Positions 44,680-54,099 of a stretch of 64,000 nt of DNA are shown here, piece after piece. Under the pieces are notes generated by a model. The model was given only the letters and a program-made list of their open reading frames with translations, was not told the origin of the DNA and searched no databases. Position 1 is the first letter of the stretch, and the number at the start of each line of letters is the position of its first letter. The translations under genes were made by a program, and so were the position numbers. Origin of the DNA: Mycolicibacterium madagascariense (GTDB lineage Bacteria > Actinomycetota > Actinomycetes > Mycobacteriales > Mycobacteriaceae); NCBI RefSeq assembly GCF_010729665.1, contig NZ_AP022610.1:1612001-1676000 (forward strand). Direction: 5' to 3'.

Positions 44680-45879
44680 ATGCCGCTTCAGGACCACCAT
44701 CAGATCGTTTCCGTCGACGACCACCTCGTCGAGCACCCGCGGGTATGGCAGGACCGGCTGCCCCAGAAGTACCTGGAGCAGGGCCCTCGCATCGTCGAGG
44801 AGAACGGCATGCACCTGTGGCACTACGACGGTTCGGTGTTCCCGACCATCGGGCTCAACGCCGTCGCCGGGAAGCCGCCGGAGGAGTGGGGCATGGATCC
44901 GGTCCGGTACGAGGACATGATCCCCGGCTGCTATGACCCGGTGGCCCGCGTCGCCGACATGGACCTCGACGGCGTGCAGTCGGCGCTGTGCTTCCCGTCG
45001 TTCCCCGGGTTCGGTGGCGGCACCTTCCAGCGCGCGAACGACAAGGACCTCGCGCTGCTGTGCGTGAAGGCCTGGAACGACTTCTACATCGACGAGTGGT
45101 GCGCGGTCGCGCCGGAGCGCTACATCCCGCTGGCCATCCTGCCCACCTGGGACATCGATGCCTGCGTGGCCGAGGCCGAGCGCGTGGCCGCCAAGGGCGC
45201 CCGCACGATCTCGTTCCCGGACAGCCCGGTGCCGCTGGGTCTGCCGTCGTTCCACTCCGATCACTGGGACGGGCTGTGGCAGGTCTGCTCGGACGCGCAG
45301 ATGCCGGTGTCGCTGCACTTCGGCTCGGGCTCGTTCGTGCCGGGCTTCTCGTTCTCCACGATCAAGCCGGTGCCGGGGCAGATGGCCGTGATGGACGCCC
45401 CGTTCGCGGTGGCGACGGCACTGTTCTCCACGAACCTGATGTGGTCGACGGTGGACCTGCTGTTCTCGGGCAAGCTCCAGCAGTTCCCGGGTCTGCAGAT
45501 CTCGCTCGCCGAGGGCGGAATCGGTTGGGTGCCTTACATCTTGGAGCGCACCGACTACGTCTGGGAGCGGCACCGCTACTACCAGAAGATCGACTTCGAC
45601 ACCCGGCCCTCGGATCTGTTCCGCAAGCACTTCTGGGGCTGCTTCATCGACGACGAGCACGGGTTGACGAACCGCGAGGCGATCGGGATCGACCGCATCA
45701 TGCTCGAAATCGACTTCCCCCACAGCGATTCCAACTGGCCGAACTCGCGCAAGCGGGCCGCGGAGGTGCTGGCCGACGTTCCCGACGACGAGTGCGCATT
45801 GATCGTCGAGGAGAACGCCCGTCGGATGCTCCACTTCCCGCGGGTCACCGCAGACGATCGGACCCTGGCCGCCGTCTAG
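44680..45879 (+). CDS. metal-dependent amidohydrolase (Amidohydro_2 type)
   Basis: A 399-residue TIM-barrel hydrolase or decarboxylase-like enzyme. Likely metal ligands are in SVDDHLVEHP (His14, His18), SLHFGSGS (about 205) and the catalytic Asp in EIDFPHSDSNWP (about 350). Such proteins are frequent in mycobacterial steroid and lipid catabolic clusters, where their reaction is mostly undefined. ATG 44680 has GAAGGAG 6 bases upstream. A member of the ACTATATGGC-flanked set and divergent from the coiled-coil protein. Confidence 0.87.
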   Translation: MPLQDHHQIVSVDDHLVEHPRVWQDRLPQKYLEQGPRIVEENGMHLWHYDGSVFPTIGLNAVAGKPPEEWGMDPVRYEDMIPGCYDPVARVADMDLDGVQSALCFPSFPGFGGGTFQRANDKDLALLCVKAWNDFYIDEWCAVAPERYIPLAILPTWDIDACVAEAERVAAKGARTISFPDSPVPLGLPSFHSDHWDGLWQVCSDAQMPVSLHFGSGSFVPGFSFSTIKPVPGQMAVMDAPFAVATALFSTNLMWSTVDLLFSGKLQQFPGLQISLAEGGIGWVPYILERTDYVWERHRYYQKIDFDTRPSDLFRKHFWGCFIDDEHGLTNREAIGIDRIMLEIDFPHSDSNWPNSRKRAAEVLADVPDDECALIVEENARRMLHFPRVTADDRTLAAV

Positions 45880-45904
45880 CGGCCATCGTCGGGGGGGTGA
45901 CGGG

Positions 45905-46395
<491 letters not shown>

Positions 46396-46442
46396 CGCCC
46401 GCTCTTGCCAACGGGCGGCCGAACCCGGCAGACTGCAACATA

Positions 46443-46457
46443 GTTAACCAGGTTGAC
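46443..46457 (+). promoter_or_regulatory. inverted repeat ahead of the tandem acyl-CoA dehydrogenase gene
   Basis: GTTAACC-A-GGTTGAC is a 7-1-7 palindrome with one mismatch, 13 bases before the start at 46471. GGTTGAC recurs in the palindrome at 50982 ahead of another acyl-CoA dehydrogenase gene. Probable operator. Confidence 0.55.
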
Positions 46458-46470
46458 TTTGTGAGGTCTG

Positions 46471-48738
46471 ATGCAGTCATGTGAATGGCGTCCCGCACTC
46501 GAGGCGTTGCTGTCCGAGTTCGTCGTGCGGCGCTCCGAGGCGGCTCGGTCGGGTGCCAAGCCCGACCGCATCGAGGCGGGCCGCGCGTGGCACGCCGAGC
46601 TCGTCGACCACGGCCTGGCCGCACCGGGGTGGCCCCGCGCCGTCGGTGGGTTGGAGCTGCCGCTCGCCGATCAGCTGGACTACTACCGGATGACGACGGA
46701 TGCAGGCGCACCGCCGCACCCGTGCCCGCTGTCGTTCATCGTGGCCCCCACCCTCATCGCGCACGGCACCTCCGAGCAGAAGGAGCGGTTTCTTCGACCC
46801 CTGCTGCGCGCGGATGAGTTCTGGTGCCAAGGGTTTTCCGAACCCGGCGCGGGCAGCGACCTGTCGTCGCTCTCGACGCGGGCCGTCCGCGACGGCGACG
46901 TCTACCGGGTCACCGGCCAGAAGGTCTGGACCACGATGGCCGATCGCGCCGACTGGATGTTCGCGCTCGTGCGCACCGGGTCCGGCGACAAGCCCAGCGA
47001 CGGCATCACCTACCTGTTGATTCCCATGAAGGCCGAGGGCGTCACCGTCCGGCCGCTGCGCGACGTCAGCGGGGCTGCGCACTTCGCCGAGGTGTTCCTC
47101 GACGACGTGGAGGTGCCCGTCGCCTACCGCGTCGGTGACGAGGGCGAGGGCTGGTCGATCATGCGGACGTCGCTGGGCCACGAGCGCGCCACGGCGTTCC
47201 TGGCCGACGAATTCAAGTACCGCAAGACCGCGGACCGGGTCATCGACCTCGTCGTGTCGCGTGGGCTCGCCGACGATCCATTGATCCGCCAGGACGTCGC
47301 GCGCCTGGAGACCGGGGTGCGCACGATCGCCGCCAATAGCGCTCGCGCCTTGGCGGCGGTGCTCCGCGGCGAGGATCCCGGCGGGGTGGCGTCGGTGAAC
47401 CGGTTGGTCAAGTCCGAGTTCGAACAGCACATGCATGCGCTCGCACTGAGGGCGGTCGGTCCGCACGCCGCGCTGGGGAGTCGGGCCCGCGGTGCCATCG
47501 ACGGCGGCCGGTGGACCTTCGGCTACCTGATGAGTCGCGCCACCACGATTGGCGCGGGAACCGCTGAGATCCAACGCAATACGATCGCCGAGAGCGTTCT
47601 CGGGCTGCCGTCACACCGCGGCGAGGGCACGCGTGTGGCCACGGTCGCCCCCGGTGCCCCGCTCGCGGTCCCCGAGGACGCCGAGCGCGAGCTCCGTGAG
47701 GTGCTCGCGCAGACCCTGGCCGCCACGGTCGACGTGACGGCGCTGCTGGATCGCACGCGCCCGATCGATGCCACCGAACCCGCGGTGTGGCAGGCGTTGG
47801 TCGAATTCGGGCTGCCCGGTCTGGCGGTCGCCGAGTCCCTCGGCGGGGGCGGGGCCGGGCCACGCCTGCTCTACGCCGCCATCGAGGAGGCGGCGAAGGC
47901 CCTGGCGCCCGCACCGCTGGTGCCGACGGTGACGGCGTTGGACGTCGCCGTGCACTGTGGCGCAAAGGATCTCGTTCGGCGCATCACCGCGGGCGCGACG
48001 GCGGCCTTCGCGGTGCCGCTGTCGGACGCCGGGTGGACGGTCGAGGGACCCGAGCTGCCCGAATGGGACGGCACGGTCGTCAGCGGCGCGGTACCGATCG
48101 TGGCGGGTGCGCCCAGTGCCGAGGTGCTGGTCGTGTTGGCGCGCAGCGCGGATGGTCCGGTCCTGGTGGCAGTCGAGACGTCCGCGGACGGGGTCGAGGT
48201 GACCGCCGAGCAGCCACTCGATCTCACCGCCACGATCGGTGCGGTGACCCTCACCGGTGCCGCGGGCGAGGTCGTGGCCGACGGTTCCGACGTCCTCGAC
48301 GTCCTGCGCGGGGCCAGAAGTCAGGCGCTGCTGGCAGTCGCCGCCGACTCGGTCGGCGTGGCTGCGCGCGCGCTGGCGATGGCGGTGCAGTGGGCGGGTG
48401 AGCGCCGTCAGTTCGGCAGGGCGATCGGCAGCTTTCAGGCGGTCTCGCACCGCTGCGCCGACATGCTGGTGGCGCTGGAGGGGGCCCGCAGTCAGGTGCT
48501 CGCCGCCGCCGACGCCGACCTCGAGGGATCGGCGCACCTGGCCGAGCTCGCCGCGGCGGCCGCACTCGAGGCCGGCATCGTCGTCACCGAGGGCGCCCTG
48601 CAGGTCCACGGCGGTGTCGGCTTCACCTGGGAGCACCCCGTTCACCTGCTGCTGCGCCGGGCCCGCGCCAACGCCGTGTTGGTCGGTAGCCCGGACGTCT
48701 TGCGCGACAACGCCGCAGCCGTCCTGTTGAGTCGTTGA
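46471..48738 (+). CDS. tandem-domain acyl-CoA dehydrogenase (FadE34-like)
   Basis: A 755-residue flavoprotein consisting of two fused acyl-CoA dehydrogenase units. Unit one (1-385) has the substrate/FAD segments QGFSEPGAGSDLSSLSTRA, TGQKVWTTMADRAD and the C-terminal GAGTAEIQRNTIAESVLGLP. Unit two (about 400-755) is more degenerate but keeps RRQFGRAIGSFQAVSHRCADML and LQVHGGVGFTWEHPVHLLLRRA. A fused pair stands in for the alpha2beta2 heteromers that oxidise bulky CoA esters in steroid side-chain breakdown; FadE34 has this layout. Start ATG 46471 behind GTGAGG. It begins a possible operon with the next gene. Confidence 0.88.
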   Translation: MQSCEWRPALEALLSEFVVRRSEAARSGAKPDRIEAGRAWHAELVDHGLAAPGWPRAVGGLELPLADQLDYYRMTTDAGAPPHPCPLSFIVAPTLIAHGTSEQKERFLRPLLRADEFWCQGFSEPGAGSDLSSLSTRAVRDGDVYRVTGQKVWTTMADRADWMFALVRTGSGDKPSDGITYLLIPMKAEGVTVRPLRDVSGAAHFAEVFLDDVEVPVAYRVGDEGEGWSIMRTSLGHERATAFLADEFKYRKTADRVIDLVVSRGLADDPLIRQDVARLETGVRTIAANSARALAAVLRGEDPGGVASVNRLVKSEFEQHMHALALRAVGPHAALGSRARGAIDGGRWTFGYLMSRATTIGAGTAEIQRNTIAESVLGLPSHRGEGTRVATVAPGAPLAVPEDAERELREVLAQTLAATVDVTALLDRTRPIDATEPAVWQALVEFGLPGLAVAESLGGGGAGPRLLYAAIEEAAKALAPAPLVPTVTALDVAVHCGAKDLVRRITAGATAAFAVPLSDAGWTVEGPELPEWDGTVVSGAVPIVAGAPSAEVLVVLARSADGPVLVAVETSADGVEVTAEQPLDLTATIGAVTLTGAAGEVVADGSDVLDVLRGARSQALLAVAADSVGVAARALAMAVQWAGERRQFGRAIGSFQAVSHRCADMLVALEGARSQVLAAADADLEGSAHLAELAAAAALEAGIVVTEGALQVHGGVGFTWEHPVHLLLRRARANAVLVGSPDVLRDNAAAVLLSR

Positions 48739-48768
48739 CGAGTTCACCTTCTAGAGGAAGACGCAGAC

Positions 48769-49962
48769 GTGGAATACGGCATGGGCCCGGAGCTGGAGGC
48801 CTTCCGCGCCGAGGTGCGCGCGTTCGTCGAGGATTTCGCGCCACCGATACCGCCGCGGGCGGGGGTGCGCAGTGCCGAGAACGAGGCGGAGTTCAAGGCG
48901 CTGCAGGACTGGACCGCTCGACTCTTCGAGGCGGGCTACGTCGGCGCGGACTGGCCCCCCGAGTACGGGGGCCGTGACGGCCGCTCCGCCGAACACGCCA
49001 TCGTCGTCGGGGAGGAGCTGGCGCGCGCCGGCGTGCCCGGCGTCCCGAGCGGCAATGCCCTTGCCTCCCATGCGCTCATTCACTACGGCACCGATGAACA
49101 GCGCGCCGCACACCTACCGGAGATCCGCGCGGCACGACAGCAGTGGTGCCAGCTGTTCAGCGAGCCGGGTGCCGGTAGCGATCTCGCCTCGCTGCGCACG
49201 AAGGCCGTGCTCGACGGTGACACCTACACCGTGACCGGTCAAAAGGTGTGGACCACCGACGGCCACTGGGCCGACTACGGATATCTGTTGGCGCGCACCG
49301 ACTCCGAGGCTCCCAAGCACAAGGGCATCAGTGCGTTCATCCTCGACATGCGCAGCGCCGGCGTCACGGTTCGCCCGCTGCGCGAGCTGACCGGCACGTC
49401 GGACTTCAACGAGGTCTTCTTCGACTCGGTCGAGGTGCCCGCCACGGCGATGATCGGCGCGCCGGGGCAGGGCTGGGCGATCGCGAACGCCACCCTCGGG
49501 CACGAACGGACCGGAGTCGGCGCCGCGGTGGTCAAGTTGCGACTGGCCATCGATGGGCTCATCGATCTCGCCCGTCGCACCCAACTCGACGGTCGCCCCG
49601 CCATCGACAGCGACCGGGTGCGCGACCGGATCGGCGAATTCAGCGCCGAGGTCGAAGCGCTCTCGGCGCTGACCTACGCCAACCTCACCCGCTGGCAGCG
49701 CGGCAGGGAGCGCATGCACGACGGCGCGATGGCCAAGCTGATGTTCAGCGAGCTCAACCTCGAGATGGCCCGCTTCGCCCTCGAAATGGGCGGTGAGACG
49801 GGCGTCTTGGTCGAGGGCGACCCCGACGTGCCCGACGGCGGCCGTTGGCAGGACGAGTGGCTCTACGCCCGCGCCTACACGATCGCCGGGGGCAGTTCGG
49901 AGATCATGCGGAACCTGATCGCCGAACGCGGACTCGGCCTGCCGCGGGAGAGGCGCAGCTGA
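48769..49962 (+). CDS. acyl-CoA dehydrogenase, large-type subunit
   Basis: A 397-residue acyl-CoA dehydrogenase. FAD/substrate motifs: LFSEPGAGSDLASLRTKA, TGQKVWTTDGHWADYG, TLGHERTGVGA and the C-terminal AGGSSEIMRNLIAERGLGLPR. The length and PPEYGGRDG opening fit the FadE-type subunits that form heteromers with a shorter partner such as the one encoded at 49965-50966. GTG 48769 is preceded by AGAGGAAG. It follows the tandem dehydrogenase by 30 bases. Confidence 0.88.
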   Translation: MEYGMGPELEAFRAEVRAFVEDFAPPIPPRAGVRSAENEAEFKALQDWTARLFEAGYVGADWPPEYGGRDGRSAEHAIVVGEELARAGVPGVPSGNALASHALIHYGTDEQRAAHLPEIRAARQQWCQLFSEPGAGSDLASLRTKAVLDGDTYTVTGQKVWTTDGHWADYGYLLARTDSEAPKHKGISAFILDMRSAGVTVRPLRELTGTSDFNEVFFDSVEVPATAMIGAPGQGWAIANATLGHERTGVGAAVVKLRLAIDGLIDLARRTQLDGRPAIDSDRVRDRIGEFSAEVEALSALTYANLTRWQRGRERMHDGAMAKLMFSELNLEMARFALEMGGETGVLVEGDPDVPDGGRWQDEWLYARAYTIAGGSSEIMRNLIAERGLGLPRERRS

Positions 49963-49964
49963 TG

Positions 49965-50966
49965 TCAGGCCGTGACGAGCGCTGCGCGGTGTTCGGTGAC
50001 CGTGCCGTCGAAGGCCTCGTCGACCTTGATCCTGCGCAGCAGCAGATGCAGGTCGTGCTCCCAGGTGAATCCGATGCCGCCGTGCACCTGCAGGGCGGTG
50101 CCCGCGACCCGCGCCGCGGCCGACTTCGCATAGGCCGCCGCCGCGCTGGCGGCACGCGTCCGAGCGGCGCCCGTCGCGGTGTCCAGCGCGAGGGCACCGG
50201 CCCACAGCGCCGCCCTGGCGGCCTCGACGGCGAGGAGCATGTCCGCACAGTGATGCTTGACGGCCTGGAACGATCCGATGGGCACGCCGAACTGCTCGCG
50301 CTGTCCGGCGTATTCCACCGTCATCTGCAGCAGCCGCTCGGCCGCGCCGAGTGCGTCGAAGGCCCGGTGCACGGCGAGCGCGTCCCTGACGAAACCGACT
50401 GTGCCCGTGGGCACTGTGTGCCATTCGTCGATCACCCCGTCGGATGTGAGCCTGGCCCACGATCGGGTGAGATCCAGGGTGGCCATGGGGGTCGTCGTGG
50501 GCGCGGTCGAGACGGCGGCGAATTCCTCGTCACCGACGAGTCCGACGATGGCGACGGCGTCGAGGTCGGCCGCCATCGGCACCGGGCTGCTCGCTCCGGT
50601 CAGGCGCAGCGAGCCGCCGTCGGCCGTCGCGTCGGCGCAGCGGGCCAGTCCGACGAATTCACCGCGCGGCAGCCCACTTTCGTTGAGCAGCCACGTGGCG
50701 AGGGCCACGTCCGCGATCGGCAGCGAGCTCGCGGCGTGGCCGTGTGCCTCGGCCACGACGGCGAGATCCACGTGCGTGCCGCCCATCTCGGGAGTGAGCA
50801 GCGACAGCAGTCCCGACTCGGCCGCATGGGCACGCGCGTCGGGGTCGACGGTGATCGGGGCGCCGTCCAGCGTCGCCCGGACCCGGGCGATCGGATCGTG
50901 ACGGGTCAACCAGGATCGCTCGGCCTCGGCGAGTTGATCCTGCTCCTCGGTCAATCCGAAGTCCAT
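49965..50966 (-). CDS. acyl-CoA dehydrogenase, short-type subunit
   Basis: A 333-residue acyl-CoA dehydrogenase-like protein. The N-terminal half is degenerate in FAD contacts, while the C-terminal half keeps QREQFGVPIGSFQAVKHHCADMLLAVEAARA and ALQVHGGIGFTWEHDLHLLLRRIKV. This unbalanced pattern is that of ChsE-type heteromer partners that need a second subunit. ATG 50966 has GAAGGAG upstream. Its promoter region carries the palindrome at 50982. It converges with the larger dehydrogenase gene with 2 bases between stops. Confidence 0.85.
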   Translation of the reverse strand: MDFGLTEEQDQLAEAERSWLTRHDPIARVRATLDGAPITVDPDARAHAAESGLLSLLTPEMGGTHVDLAVVAEAHGHAASSLPIADVALATWLLNESGLPRGEFVGLARCADATADGGSLRLTGASSPVPMAADLDAVAIVGLVGDEEFAAVSTAPTTTPMATLDLTRSWARLTSDGVIDEWHTVPTGTVGFVRDALAVHRAFDALGAAERLLQMTVEYAGQREQFGVPIGSFQAVKHHCADMLLAVEAARAALWAGALALDTATGAARTRAASAAAAYAKSAAARVAGTALQVHGGIGFTWEHDLHLLLRRIKVDEAFDGTVTEHRAALVTA

Positions 50967-50981
50967 CGGCCACACTCCTTC

Positions 50982-50997
50982 ACTAGGTTGACCTAGT
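50982..50997 (-). promoter_or_regulatory. palindromic operator upstream of the short acyl-CoA dehydrogenase gene
   Basis: ACTAGGT-TG-ACCTAGT is a perfect palindrome 15 bases ahead of ATG 50966 and directly abuts the truncated acyl-CoA synthetase frame on the other strand. Its GGTTGAC core recurs at 46451. Confidence 0.65.
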
Positions 50998-52113
50998 AAA
51001 CCATGTCGCGTTGCCGATCAACCGGCTACGCCGATCTCCGACGAGAGTGAAGGGGATCTGCTGCAGTACTCGTCGGGAACCACCGGACGCCCGAAGGGCA
51101 TCCGCCGCGAGCTGACGGGTCTCACACCCGCCGAGGCCCCCAACATCATCGCGCCGCTGCTGAGCGCCGTTGGCATCACAAATGATTCGATCTACCTGAG
51201 CCCGGCGCCGCTGTACCACACCGCACCGTCGTTCTGGTCGATGGCGGTACAGTCCCTCGGCGGCACCACGGTGGTGATGGAGAAGTTCGACCCCGAGGCG
51301 GCACTGGACTGCATTCAGCGCCACGGCATCACTCACGGTCAGTTCGTACCCGCGATGTTCGTTCGAATGCTGAAACTGCCCGAGTCCGTGCGCGCGTCCT
51401 ACGACGTCTCCAGTCTGCAGCGAGTGGTGCATGCGGCCGCGCCATGCCCGGTGGACGTCAAGAAGCAGATGATGCAGTGGTGGGGGCCGATCATCGACGA
51501 GTACTACGCCTCGTCGGAAGCCGTTGGCGCGTCGTTCATCCGCGCCGAGGACTGGCTCGAGCATCCCGGCTCGGTCGGCAGACCCCTCGTCGGCATCCCG
51601 CACATCCTCGACGAGAACGGCGAGGAACTGCCACCGGGCCAGCCGGGCGAGATCTACTACGAGGGAGGCCATCCCTTCGAGTACCTCAGGGAGGAGGCGA
51701 AGACCTCCGCGGCCCGAGACCCGCACGGCTGGGTGACGGTCGGCGACGTCGGCTACCTCGACGAGGACGGTTACCTCTACCTCACCGACCGTAGGCACCA
51801 CATGATCATCTCCGGCGGCGTGAACATCTACCCGCAGGAGGCCGAGGATCTGCTCATCGGTCATCCAAAGGTGTTGGACGCGGCTGTGTTCGGCATTCCC
51901 GACGACGAGATGGGGCAGTCGGTCAAGGCCGCGGTGCAGACCGTCGACCCCGCCGACGCCACCGAGGCGTTCGGCACCGAACTCCTCGCATGGCTGCGTG
52001 AGCGGCTGGCGCACTACAAGTGTCCGCGATCGATCTCGTTCGAGTCGCAGCTGCCGCGCAGCGATGCCGGCAAGCTCTACAAGCGATCGCTCGTCGACAA
52101 GTACTCGGGCTGA
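50992..52113 (+). pseudogene. 5'-truncated acyl-CoA synthetase (adenylate-forming)
   Basis: The frame opens right after a stop at 50989 and contains the C-terminal two thirds of an acyl-CoA ligase: YSSGTTGRPKGIRRE (P-loop), PLYHTAPSFW, EYYASSEAVGA, GWVTVGDVGYLDEDGYLYLTDRRHHMIISGGVNIYPQEAE and SDAGKLYKRSLVDKYSG. About 150-170 residues that normally precede the P-loop are missing and no ATG or GTG with a ribosome site lies ahead of it; the first in-frame ATG is 51241, past the P-loop. The coding sequence itself is intact and free of stops, so the loss may be recent or a deletion against the operator at 50982. Confidence 0.75.
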
Positions 52114-52116
52114 CGA

Positions 52117-53274
52117 TCAGCCCAGCGTGAGCGGCACCGCTGCCAGGGAGAAGGTGTTGGCGGGGAAGACGATGTGCGGTTCGTAGCCGGGCTGAACGGA
52201 GAACTCGGGAACGCGCTTGAGCCACTCCTCGACCACGAGCGTGAGTTCCAGACGCGCCAGGTGCGACCCGAGGCAGCGGTGCGGGCCGCCGCCAAAGCCC
52301 CAGTGCCGGTGTACCTTTCCGTCCAGTACGACGTCGTTCGTGGAGATCTCGTCGCTGTCGTCGCGGTTGATCGCGGCGATGCACAGCCGCACCATGGTGT
52401 CGGGTGGCAGCGTGACGTCACCGATGGTGACCTCTGCGGTGGTGACGCGGGGCACCATCGGTGCGGGCGGCTCCAACCGCACGATCTCCTCCACGAAGAC
52501 CCCCATCTGGTCGGGGTCGTCGCGCAGCCTGGCCCGCAGCTCCGGATTGCGGGCAAGTTCGAGGAAGGCCGAGCTCATCGCCGCGGTGACGGTGTCGAGG
52601 CCGGCGAGGACGAAGAGGAAGGCCAGGCCCATGATCTCGGCGTCGTCGAGGGGTTCGTCGCCGGTGAGCAACTGCGACAGGATGTCCGGCCCCGGGTTCG
52701 CCCGCCGCGCGTTGATCGCCTCGGTCAAATAGGTGACCAGTTCGAGCGCCGGCGTCAGGTCCGCGTCCTCGAGCGAGGGCGCCTCGGAGATCGCGATGAC
52801 CGACGTCTTCCACGCGACGAGCCGGTCGCGGTCCTCCAGCGGCAACCCGAACAGCGTGAGGAACACCTGTGAGGGATAGGGGATCGCGATGTCGGCGACG
52901 ACCTCGCACTCGCTCTGCGCAGCGACCCGGTCGACGATCGCGATGGCCTGTTCCTGCAGCGACGGCAGCATGGCCTTCAACGTGCTGGGACTGAAGAAGG
53001 GCTGCAGGATCTTTCGGAACCGGGTGTGCTCCGGGGGGTCGAACGAAATCGGTACCAGGGGAAGTGGGCTGCCAAGCACGTCGAAGGCCTTCTTCGACGA
53101 GAACAGCCCGGGGTCTCGCAACGCGGCGAGGACGTCCTCGCGATGGGTGAGGTAGGCGATTCCGTCGACCAGCACGACCCGACCCGCGTCGCGCAGCACC
53201 TTCCAGCCCTCGCCCCGGTCGGCGGCCATCGGAAGGCTGGCGAAGGCGAGTTCGGGTGCGTCAAGGGTTTTCAC
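52117..53274 (-). CDS. cytochrome P450
   Basis: A 385-residue soluble P450. The heme ligand is Cys334 in FGGGPHRCLGSHLARLEL; the I-helix reads LFVLAGLDTVTAAM (oxygen-activating Asp/Thr), and the K-helix EEIVRLEPP gives the ExxR. N-terminal F-W-type DPPEHTRFRKILQPFFSP is typical of bacterial P450s. GTG 53274 has AGGAG upstream. The CYP family cannot be named from sequence alone. It likely hydroxylates a substrate or intermediate of the surrounding cluster, with reducing equivalents from a ferredoxin such as that at 46201. Confidence 0.92.
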   Translation of the reverse strand: MKTLDAPELAFASLPMAADRGEGWKVLRDAGRVVLVDGIAYLTHREDVLAALRDPGLFSSKKAFDVLGSPLPLVPISFDPPEHTRFRKILQPFFSPSTLKAMLPSLQEQAIAIVDRVAAQSECEVVADIAIPYPSQVFLTLFGLPLEDRDRLVAWKTSVIAISEAPSLEDADLTPALELVTYLTEAINARRANPGPDILSQLLTGDEPLDDAEIMGLAFLFVLAGLDTVTAAMSSAFLELARNPELRARLRDDPDQMGVFVEEIVRLEPPAPMVPRVTTAEVTIGDVTLPPDTMVRLCIAAINRDDSDEISTNDVVLDGKVHRHWGFGGGPHRCLGSHLARLELTLVVEEWLKRVPEFSVQPGYEPHIVFPANTFSLAAVPLTLG

Positions 53275-53288
53275 GTGTTCTCCTAGGG

Positions 53289-54086
53289 TTAGAACGCCGA
53301 GCGGTGCAGTCCACCGTCGACCTCGATCCAGCTGCCGGTGAGGTATCCCGCAGGCTCCGAGCAGAGATAGGCGATAAGCGACGCGATCTCCTCGGGCTTG
53401 CCCATGCGGGCCGCGGGTACCCGGGCCTGGGTCAGCATGAAGTCGCGCCGCTCTTCGTCACTGCTGGCGCCCAGATGCTGCTGAAGGTAGGCCAGCGCGT
53501 TGTCGGTCTCGATCCAGCCGGGTGCCACGGTGTTGACCGTGATGCCGTAGCGGGCGTATTCGTCGGCCACGGTCTTCAGCAGGCCGATCGTGGACGGTCG
53601 ACTGGTGTTGGCCACCGCATGGTGGATGTTTCCCGCCGGCTCCTTGGCGGTCGCCGACCCGATGTGGACGAAGCGGCCCCAGCCGGCGTCCTTCATCGCC
53701 GGGAGTACCGCCTGCAGGAGCACGATCTGGCTCATCGTGTGCGACTCGAAGGACTCGCGATACACGGTGACGTCGGTGATGTCGGCGAAGTCTCCCGGCC
53801 GCTGGTACTTCGCCTGGCCGATCACGATGAGGGGCGGGCCGTGCTCGGCGGTCACCTCGCGGACCGCATCACCCACCTGGTCAGGATTGCCGACGTCGGC
53901 GACGACGCCGATCGCGGAGCCGCCCGAGTCGCGAATGGTCTCGACCGCAGCGTCGACGTCGGCCTTCGTGCGGGCCATCACCGCGACCCGAGCGCTCTCG
54001 GCGGCAAGGTATTTCGCGACCTCGAAGCCGATTCCCTTGCTGCCACCGACGATCAGCGCCGACCGGTCCTCGATCCCGTAGTGCAT
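53289..54086 (-). CDS. SDR-fold protein lacking the YxxxK pair
   Basis: A 265-residue SDR with cofactor loop GGSKGIGFEV, VMARTKAD after strand two, and the C-terminal SWIEVDGGLHRSAF. At the catalytic place it reads HHAVANTSRPSTIGLL: neither tyrosine nor lysine of YxxxK is present, and an Arg takes the lysine place. It may be a dehydratase- or structural-type SDR, or use other residues. ATG 54086 gives a normal length. It lies in a P450-SDR-SDR operon with gaps of 13-14 bases. Confidence 0.82.
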   Translation of the reverse strand: MHYGIEDRSALIVGGSKGIGFEVAKYLAAESARVAVMARTKADVDAAVETIRDSGGSAIGVVADVGNPDQVGDAVREVTAEHGPPLIVIGQAKYQRPGDFADITDVTVYRESFESHTMSQIVLLQAVLPAMKDAGWGRFVHIGSATAKEPAGNIHHAVANTSRPSTIGLLKTVADEYARYGITVNTVAPGWIETDNALAYLQQHLGASSDEERRDFMLTQARVPAARMGKPEEIASLIAYLCSEPAGYLTGSWIEVDGGLHRSAF

Positions 54087-54099
54087 GGCGGGGTGCCGG

